Origin: Neurospora tetraspora
Lineage: Eukaryota; Ascomycota; Sordariomycetes; Sordariales; Sordariaceae
Length of the DNA: 64,000 nucleotides
Reading direction: 5' to 3'
Assembly (NCBI RefSeq): GCF_033439725.1
Contig: NW_026944384.1
Location: 3,534,001-3,598,000, forward strand
Positions 57,035-64,000 of this stretch are shown in pieces; within the stretch, counting starts at the first letter, position 1; every line of letters starts with the position of its first letter. The translations under genes and the position numbers were made by a program. A model generated the notes under the pieces. It had not been told where the DNA came from and searched no databases. It saw nothing but the letters and a program-made list of their open reading frames with translations.

Positions 57035-58561
57035 AGATAGTAACTGTTGCTTCGTCGACTTTTTATCCTTTGTGCGTTTTCACTCTAGATTGGCGCGGTT
57101 CAGGGCATCATCAACATCTGCGAGGAAATGTGGAGGAGTCAGTGGCTTTCCGACTCGCTGTTTGTCCCAGGCTTGGGACCTCATACGAATAAATGATGAG
57201 ATCACACAACCAATGGAGAGATCATGCATGGGATGAATGGAAGAAACAAGACAAATACCCCCGGGCGTTCAGCATGCAGTTCAGGACCTTTGTGTGGTGC
57301 GTGCCAGGCGTGTTCTCATGACAGAAAGGGACCTTTGCGTCTCGTAGATGATGACCATGCCGTCCAGCGGTACCCCGTCCACAAGCCCGAACATGCTGAA
57401 GCAAGCCGATGAATGACTACTGCGTATTTAGCCAAATAATGCCAAATAGTCTACGAACAAAACCCTCTGATGTCATGGCATGGTGCTTACAGGATCACCT
57501 CTTTTTCCAAGCATCGATAACGGTCTCTAGTCCACGACTCCAACACAACCTCATTTCAGGCCAACCATCAAGGTTGGCATCACTTCTAACATCGCAGATG
57601 GCAAAAGACAAAAGGCCCGGTATTACTGGGTAATGGCTGTTCGATCCCTTTTCGAGTGTCATAGCCAGCAAACTAATGAAGTCTTCCTCTAACCGACAAC
57701 CCAACACCTCGGTGTATCATTTTTAAGGCAAATGGCAACATAATCAACTCATGCCCTACTTTATCACTTTGTGACCATGGGCATATTTTCCCTAGAAAAA
57801 ATAATGCAGTCTACAAACCTCCTCAGCCCCATACCTGAGTTTTGGATATCAGTAGTGAAGCAAACACATCGTATGGTCCATGTTTAGTCTTGTCCCTGGT
57901 CGTGGATGGAGAAACTGACGTTGACGAGGACGCATTACTTCGGTTCACTATCTTCTCCTTCAAACAACTTTCTATCAACAGAACAAGACACAACAAGCAT
58001 ACACCTAGCGTCTATATCAATCGATATTTCTGTCTCTTTAAGTTGTGAAGCAGTCCGGATGTGCTTATAAAGTCCCAGAGGGTGTTCTTGTCTGATACAT
58101 AGATGCATCACTTCTTGTGCATCACTTCTGAAAAGAAGAAACTGCGAATTCGACAGTGACATGATCTCACAACATCTACCTCTCGTCGTGCAATTGCAAT
58201 GTAGCAACAGAATTTAGATATGAATCGGGTTCAAGTATCTCTCCCCAATCGAGCTGAATGACAGTTGTGTTGATACTGTTGCCATGTGCAAATAAATGAA
58301 CTCTAAATCGACACTTCTGATTATCTCCTCAATCTCTATTGCACATCCTCCTTTCCATGTCTTCGGTCAATTGTCCTTTACCATTTGTCTTTCTCCGTTC
58401 TAAACGAAAAATTGGTCTCTCAATCTGTCCATCTCACAGTGGTAGGAAAAGAAAACCCAACAATGAACGATCAAGTTTCCAAAAACTATTGTGTTCGGAA
58501 GGCAGCATGCCAATGCGGACAACATGAACACAATCCTAACCTCTGTTTCACAACTCACATT
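57035..58561. other. Intergenic region, no gene seen
   Basis: 1.5 kb between uL13 and tRNA-Met with only short frames. Confidence 0.5.
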
Positions 58562-58667
58562 GGGACCTTGGCGCAGTTGGCTAGCGCGCAGGTCTCATAT
58601 ACCCATATGATCTGGTTAAAAAATCAGAGTAATCCTGAGGTCGGGAGTTCGAGCCTCCCAGGTCCCA
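58562..58667 (+). tRNA. Elongator tRNA-Met (CAT) with a 32-nt intron, second copy
   Basis: Exon sequences are identical to the copy at 41008-41113, anticodon at 58596-58598. The intron (58600-58631) shares its last 22 nt and differs only near its 5' end, where the changes keep base pairing with the anticodon loop. A T-rich segment (TTTATCTTTTTG) follows as terminator. Confidence 0.95.
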
Positions 58668-59314
58668 AACTTTATCTTTTTGTCGATTTTCCGTTTTTAC
58701 TTGCCCGACAACTTTCCCGTCCCATCATCCTTGCCTCGCGGTCTTTTTGCCAAGCAGTTTCTTTATCGATCGCCTTCGAGAAAGAGCTGATGAACCAAGT
58801 CGAACTTCGGTGTTCTCGAGACCCTGCCCTGCACGAGCCATCATCGGTGTCGGCGAATTTGAATCCTACACCGAGCTGAACATTGTGGAGACCGGTAACG
58901 ATAGGGCTCGATGAGCGATGACATCATTGCACAACCCCGCGATATATTTGGTGGTCATGAGCTGCTGACCTGCACAACTTGGAAGTTTTGGCGAACGACT
59001 GGTTGTTGACTGGTGACCCGGATTGCTTGGCGAAGGCAAAACATTGATACAGCCTCTCAAGATGAGGCGCAATTGACGGCGCTGTCGGAAGTGGCCATTA
59101 ACGGCAGGCTGTAGTGTAGGCTCTTGTCAGCTTCTATGGTCGTGAATGTCTGGTTCCTACATGATGTGGTATGCTTACTTCGACGTGTGCGACGATACCA
59201 GCATTTCTGTGTTTCCTGTATTGTAGACATTCCATCGTTGAACAGATAATTTGACTTTAGGTTTTTGACCTTCTATAGCTTTCATTCCCCTAGTGTTCCT
59301 GGATACTCATCTTC
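58668..59314. other. Intergenic region, no gene seen
   Basis: Terminator of tRNA-Met and upstream region of the Ysc84-domain gene; nothing else recognised. Confidence 0.5.
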
Positions 59315-60844
59315 ATGCAAATGTCATCACGAGCAGATCGGGGTCGCATACCCGCATTGGGCGGTACCAATCCCGACTACTACCAGGAGACAGCCAGTAT
59401 CTATGGAGATGGTGGCTCAGGAGATCCGAACCATCGCCGACGGCGACGGCGTCGACGAGATGAACACTCCCACTCGTCGCACCACAATCATCTCCATCAT
59501 CACCCTTCTACACCTCCAGTAGCACCACAACCCATACAAGTACCTCAGCCAGGCCCAGCATACAATCCCGCTCCTCCACCGGCTTACACTTACCTCAACC
59601 CTCATCAACCAACAACACAGCCGTCCCAACACCAACAAAATGGAAGTGGCAGATACTCACCCCCTCCACCACCAAAGCCTCCACGGCCGGTGATGATCTC
59701 ACATCAATCCGGACCAGGTTCAGGAGCCGTCATTCCCACAGAAACAGGAAGCTCTTCACAGTCAAATAACCATAACAACAACAACAAAGACAAGCGAACA
59801 CTAAGTGAACGATTATACCAACTAAGCGTCAAAGCCGGCACGCCCATCAACAAAATAACCAACGCGCTCGGTTCCGAAGCCTTCTGGCCTTCGAACATGG
59901 ATCAGGAATGTGACAAGGCTGCCAGGATTATTCAATCTTTTTGCACTAATCAAGGAGCTTCCTCCCGCAACAAAACCCTAATCCAAATCCCCCCTCGCGT
60001 CCTAGCCACCTGCTCCGGCCTAGCCATCTGCTCCGGCCTAGCCATCTTCACCGTCTTCCGCACCGGCTTACACCTCTCCGGCTCTTCCGGGTCCGGTATC
60101 GTCATCTCTCGCTTACCTACGCCCGGCTCCCAGTCCTCCTCCAAAAGCTCCATGTCATGGTCCCCGCCCTCAGGCTTCCTAATCCACTCCCTCGGCGCCG
60201 GCTTCCTCGCCGGCATCGACATCTACGACTGCATCTGCGTCTTGCGCACCCCCTCCGCCGTGCGCGCTTTCGCTGAGCGCCCCCGTGTGAGTCTGGGCGG
60301 GGATGTAGGGATTGTTGCTGGGCCGGTAGGGGCTGGGGCGGGGGTGGAGGGTGTTCTTGGTGGTTCTTCTGGTCGCTCTTCTTCTTTTTCGGACAAAGAG
60401 AAAGAGAAAGAAAAGGATGGTGGTAATAGTAAACCGTTGGTGTACAGTTATATCAGGAGTAGAGGGCTTTATGCGGGAGTGTCGATGGATGGGACGGTGG
60501 TGGTGCCGAGGGGGGATGCGAATGCGGAGTTTTATGGGAGGAGGGGGATTACGGTGGATGAGATTCTGAGAGGAAATGTGCCTTGGCCGTCGCAGGACCT
60601 GGGGATGAGCAACAGTAAAAAAGATGGTAAGAGGGTTTGGCCGGAGGGGGCGAGGGGGTTGATGGAGGCTTTGAGGATGGCGGACCAGCAGGGGAGGAGG
60701 AGAGAACGTGATGGGGATCATGGGGGTTCGAGCAGGGAAGTGGATGATGATTGGACGTATGAGGATAGAGAGAGGGATAGGCGCAGAAGAATAGATGAGA
60801 CGCCGCCTGTTGAGTATGGGAGGGATGGCAGGCGTAAAAGGTGA
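59315..60844 (+). CDS. Ysc84 (SYLF, PF04366) domain protein
   Basis: Lipid- and actin-binding SYLF-domain protein; yeast Ysc84 works with Las17 at endocytic actin patches. A single exon of 509 aa; ATG 59315 is followed by a second Met two codons on. The first 165 residues are disordered, with an Arg run, a His-rich stretch and Pro-rich segments (YSPPPPPKPPRP) able to bind SH3 domains. The SYLF domain runs from about 185 to 425: FWPSNMDQECDKAARIIQSF, IPPRVLATCSGLAI, GFLIHSLGAGFLAGIDIYDC, RVSLGGDVGIVAGPVG, YSYIRSRGLYAGVSMDGTVV and the terminal FYGRRGITVDEILRG. Inside it CSGLAI is duplicated in tandem by an exact 18-bp repeat (60011-60046). An insert (about 350-375, Ser/Lys/Glu-rich) separates the last two motifs. 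There is no C-terminal SH3 domain, unlike yeast Ysc84; the tail is highly charged. Confidence 0.88.
   Translation: MQMSSRADRGRIPALGGTNPDYYQETASIYGDGGSGDPNHRRRRRRRRDEHSHSSHHNHLHHHPSTPPVAPQPIQVPQPGPAYNPAPPPAYTYLNPHQPTTQPSQHQQNGSGRYSPPPPPKPPRPVMISHQSGPGSGAVIPTETGSSSQSNNHNNNNKDKRTLSERLYQLSVKAGTPINKITNALGSEAFWPSNMDQECDKAARIIQSFCTNQGASSRNKTLIQIPPRVLATCSGLAICSGLAIFTVFRTGLHLSGSSGSGIVISRLPTPGSQSSSKSSMSWSPPSGFLIHSLGAGFLAGIDIYDCICVLRTPSAVRAFAERPRVSLGGDVGIVAGPVGAGAGVEGVLGGSSGRSSSFSDKEKEKEKDGGNSKPLVYSYIRSRGLYAGVSMDGTVVVPRGDANAEFYGRRGITVDEILRGNVPWPSQDLGMSNSKKDGKRVWPEGARGLMEALRMADQQGRRRERDGDHGGSSREVDDDWTYEDRERDRRRRIDETPPVEYGRDGRRKR
60011..60046 (+). repeat. Exact 18-bp tandem duplication inside the SYLF domain
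   Basis: TGCTCCGGCCTAGCCATC occurs twice back to back, adding six residues (CSGLAI) without shifting the frame. Confidence 0.95.
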
Positions 60845-61177
60845 AGCGTTAAGCTCAAATGAGTAAGACGAGAGGCGGTGGTAGGCTTCACGTTTTGTAT
60901 AGATACAACTGACATGAAGCTGGACTTCATAATGAATGCATCAACAAACCAACAACTTGAGGAGTGGAAAACATACCCTAAGAGGAGCCAACCTTTAACT
61001 TCATTCTTTCGCTATGATAAAACGCTACGGTATCCCTTTATCTTCAATCAACCCAAGGTCCGCTTAGTGATGGATGAATACTGCCACCTCAGAGCTGGAT
61101 TGTCAGATCCATTCTCAGTCGTAATCCGCTCAGATCTGAAATGTCTTGCAAATTAGGCCTGATAATATGCGATTATG
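60845..61177. other. Convergent spacer
   Basis: 3' flanks of the Ysc84-domain gene (+) and RPT2 (-); nothing else seen. Confidence 0.5.
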
Positions 61178-62773
61178 TTACAAGTACAAGCCCTCGGGCT
61201 CGCCTTCCTGCTTCGTGCGCAAGACTCTTTCACGAGCAGCTCTGAAGTCAGCCATCTGCACCCTCATTCTGCGCTCACGGAGGGCCATAAGACCGGCCTC
61301 GGAGCAGATAGCCTTGATGTCGGCACCCGAAAGATCATCCTTCTGGGCAATGAACTCCTCCAGGTCAACATCCTCGTTGAGCGACATCTTGCTGGTGTGA
61401 AGCGTGAAGATCTTGCGCTTGGTGTTCTGGTCGGGATTCTCGAAGAGAATCTTGCGGTCGATACGGCCAGGACGGATCAAAGCAGGGTCGAGCGACTCGA
61501 TCTTGTTGGTGGCCATGATGACCTTGACGTCCCCACGGTCGTCGAAACCATCCAGCTGGTTCAACAGCTCCAACATGGTTCTCTGGATTTCACGCTCACC
61601 GCCTGACGTCGAGTCATAACGCTTTGTACCGATAGCATCGATTTCGTCGATGAACACGATGGATGGGGCATTCTCGGCGGCAACCTAGGGTAGATGTCAG
61701 AACGTGTACTTGACCGCGAAACTTAGATGACCTTCACATACCTGGAAAAGCTGGCGAACCAGTCGGGGACCGTCACCAAGATACTTCTGGATAAGCTCAC
61801 TACCAACGATGCGCAAGAATGTTGCCGAGGTTTGGTTTGCCACAGCCTTGGCAAGCAGGGTCTTGCCGGTACCTGGAGCACCGTAAAGAATGACACCCTT
61901 GGGTGGCTTGATACCCATTTCCTCGTAGAGCTCCGGATGCAGCAATGGAAGCTCGACTGATTCACGAACTTCCTGGATCTGCTGTTCCAAACCACCAATA
62001 TCCGCGTACGACTCCGTAGGGGCCTTGTCGAGCTTCATGACGCTAACGGCCGGATCCGTGTCGTCGGTGAGCACGCCAACAATGCTGACACTCTTGTGAT
62101 GTAGCAGAACGCTGGCGCCGGGCTCCAGCAGGTCTTTGTCGACGAAGCTCATGATGCTAACGTAGTACTCGGGCCCCGATGTGCTAGAAACGATGGCGTG
62201 GTCGTCGTCGATCAACTCCTCGAGAACACCGACACCCATGGGGCTGCCGCGCATGTCATCGACACGGGAGCGCTCGTCAGCCATGCGGTCGGAAGATTCG
62301 AGCTCGGACGAAGGAGCGTTGCTGTCCTTAGCGGTCTTTGCCTTGCGTAGACGTTCCTGATTCTCAACGTATTCTTCCTCGAGCAGCAGATGATCGTGGA
62401 TTCGTTGCATTCGTAGGAGTCGGAGTTTGCATCGACTTGTCGGATACACTGCGGGGAGCTTGGCGGCAGCGCTGGCACCGCCTTGTCTCTTCTTCTTGCG
62501 GCCGATGCGGGTGGTAGGCTTCGGCGGCGGCTCGTACTTGGGCTTATCTTTCTGTTTTGGTGGCGATGGTGGTTAGCGATGTCCATGATGTCAGCGCTCG
62601 ACAGCGCACAACAGAAACCATCAAGAAGATGAAGCCATCTTACCTTGTCTTTCTTGGACTTTGAAGGGTCCTGGCCTCCGCCCATGCCAGACTGATTTTG
62701 ACCCTGCGCAGAATGTCAGTATGTGATGCATTGCAAGCTTGAGCTCAGCTCCGTATTGCGGCCAACTGACCAT
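61178..62773 (-). CDS. rpt2: 26S proteasome regulatory ATPase subunit RPT2 (subunit 4)
   Basis: AAA ATPase of the 19S base that unfolds substrates and opens the 20S gate. Exons on the minus strand: 62773-62771 (just ATG), 62703-62644, 62551-61742 and 61684-61178; all phase 0, 459 aa. The first coding exon is the start codon alone, followed by GTCAGT; the next begins GGT, so the protein starts [13 protein letters not shown] with the N-myristoylation glycine known for Rpt2. A Lys-rich stretch, a coiled coil ([18 protein letters not shown]), an OB domain and the AAA module follow: Walker A GAPGTGKT, Walker B IVFIDEID, sensor 1 ATNK, arginine fingers RPGRIDR. The C terminus GLYL is the HbYX-type gate-opening tail. 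Length and sequence are those of a functional gene. Confidence 0.95.
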
Positions 62774-63890
62774 GTTGACGGTTAGCCTTTCGCAACTCCT
62801 GAAAGTGTGGTGGAGGGTTCGACGGTGTGTTAAGGATTATGTTATCGAGTCGTAAGAGCGCCGCACGATATGAACTCGGTGATCGGGGCGGCAGTGATGG
62901 AAATGGTTGTCCTGGTGTTCGTTGTTGGCGGATGCCCGTTTGAGGTTGCGATGGCGAGCTCCAGTTCAGGCCCCCAGTGAACGCGACATCCGTCAGTCGT
63001 CCAGTCGCACACCTGACGCACAGACCACCAAAAGCTATTAAGCTGCCGGGGGCAACAGCACGATGCATGCCGTTCGATCACTCCTAGTATTTACTATGGA
63101 CTTGCATTCGATCTGTCCACTGACCACACATTGGCAGTTGCACTTGTACTGTACCGTATGACGGACTGTTTTCCCATACAGCGCATGGCCACGGCATTGA
63201 GCGAGGGAGGGGACCAGTCCGAGGCAGAGCCTCCTGCTTCCATCCTATCCCGTCGCAACTTTGTGTACATTGGAGGCCGACAGTGGTTGTTCATCCTCAA
63301 CTTCCCGTATACTGAGAAATAAAGCAATGCGTGGTTGAGGCGGTCAAACAATACCATACCACCAAGCTCGTTCCATTACAGCTTCTCCAACACAGCAGGA
63401 ACACCACGCTCACCAACTGATGTGAGCATTTCGAGTCTTGGCACTCTTGGGTACCTCTACGGACGCGGCGCCCCACCTCTACTCTTCAAGTTGCGTTTCT
63501 GCACTTCCCTTTCCCTCGACAGGAAGTGACGACCACCATCTCACCTTGTCAGCGAACGTTCTTGCAGCCTTGCATTCACCTTGCATTCACAACTAAGTAG
63601 GCCTGGTTTGCTAACCCTCGATCAGTTGCGGATGGAAACTTAAACCTTCCGTCACTTGTTCTACTACCAACTCCTCCATCACTTGGAAACCCTCCCACCT
63701 CGCAACGTTATTCCACGGACCTCCTTGACCCCTCCACAAGGTTTATCTTATCAGTGATTATTCTACTTGTTCTGCTGAACACTTCTAATCTTACGATTTT
63801 ATTTGCGTCTAACAGCAAACCGTATACGTTACCCACTCCCATTCGGGCGCAATACACCCATTCCTCTTCACCAACATCACATCACTTACC
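62774..63890. other. Divergent promoter region
   Basis: Shared upstream region of RPT2 (-) and the E2 gene (+). The last 250 bp are CT- and CA-rich like a fungal 5' leader. No proteasome-associated (Rpn4-type) element was identified by eye. Confidence 0.5.
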
Positions 63891-64000
63891 ATGGCGTCTA
63901 CTCGTGAGCGCCGCGTTGCGAAGGAACTGCAGGACATATGGAACGACAGAGAGACCTCGGGCGTCATCGCCGAACCCCTCGACTCCAGTAATCTGTCGCA
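63891..64000 (+). CDS. Ubiquitin-conjugating enzyme E2, UBC1-like (partial, 3' end outside window)
   Basis: ATG 63891 in good context (TTACCATGGCG) opens a frame that runs to the window edge: MASTRERRVAKELQDIWNDR, then ETSGVIAEPLDSSNLSH. This is the N-terminal helix of class II E2 enzymes of the Ubc1/UBE2K type, which extend Lys48-linked chains and carry a C-terminal UBA domain. The catalytic core with its cysteine lies beyond the window, so the subfamily call rests on 36 residues. Confidence 0.75.
   Translation, partial: MASTRERRVAKELQDIWNDRETSGVIAEPLDSSNLS

Noticed and set aside
1-64000. 5S rRNA genes, CRISPR arrays, LTR elements or LINE fragments
   Set aside because: Dispersed 5S genes are expected in Neurospora, but none of their conserved stretches was found on either strand by eye. 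No regular spacer arrays, long terminal repeats or reverse-transcriptase frames were seen.

Overview
The window is nuclear DNA of a filamentous ascomycete, very probably Neurospora or a close Sordariaceae relative. The first gene is almost identical to the Neurospora V-ATPase catalytic subunit gene vma-1 as I remember it, with several conservative substitutions, so it may not be N. crassa itself. Introns are short (about 50-290 nt), with GTRNGT-like donors and CTAAC-type branch sites, and genes lie 0.1-5 kb apart. The set vma-1 ... Mn-SOD fits a region of N. crassa linkage group V as I recall it; this comes from memory, not from a search.

Layout. 0-6 kb: vma-1 (+, 5' end outside the window) converges on a DUF4048-type gene (-). 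6-11.7 kb: gene-poor, with an intron-containing tRNA-Ile(AAT). 11.7-17.3 kb: a Zn2Cys6 transcription factor (+), tRNA-Thr(AGT) and a fused para-aminobenzoate (PABA) synthase (-). 17.3-22.6 kb: a long stretch with no convincing gene. 22.7-27.6 kb: a T5orf172/GIY-YIG-like protein (+), a 736-bp inverted-repeat transposable element with a 105-bp element nested in it, and a Mn superoxide dismutase (+). 29-40 kb: a secreted Ser/Thr-rich protein, a HotDog thioesterase-like protein, a cyclase-family (PF04199) enzyme, a Baeyer-Villiger-type monooxygenase carrying one in-frame TAG, and an MFS sugar-type transporter. 41-42 kb: tRNA-Met (-) and tRNA-Tyr (+), both with introns. 43-51 kb: a GRR1-like F-box/LRR protein (-), an AIM18-like chalcone-isomerase-fold mitochondrial protein (+) and a dithiol glutaredoxin (-). 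53-64 kb: a membrane-anchored ubiquitin-like/BAG protein whose start codon reads GTG, ribosomal protein uL13 (L16/L13a), a second tRNA-Met, a Ysc84-domain protein, proteasome ATPase RPT2 (-), and the start of a UBC1-like E2 enzyme.

Most genes are housekeeping. Several touch protein quality control (F-box, BAG, RPT2, E2) and two touch redox defence (Mn-SOD, glutaredoxin), but ordinary fungal gene order explains this and no operon-like logic is visible. The 32-40 kb block (thioesterase, cyclase, monooxygenase, transporter) is the only part that resembles a small metabolic cluster. I found no clear new biological system. The best leads are the nested TA-flanked elements upstream of the Mn-SOD gene, the nonsense codon in the monooxygenase, the lost or non-AUG start of the BAG gene, an 18-bp in-frame duplication in the Ysc84 domain, and compensatory changes between the introns of two tRNA-Met genes.
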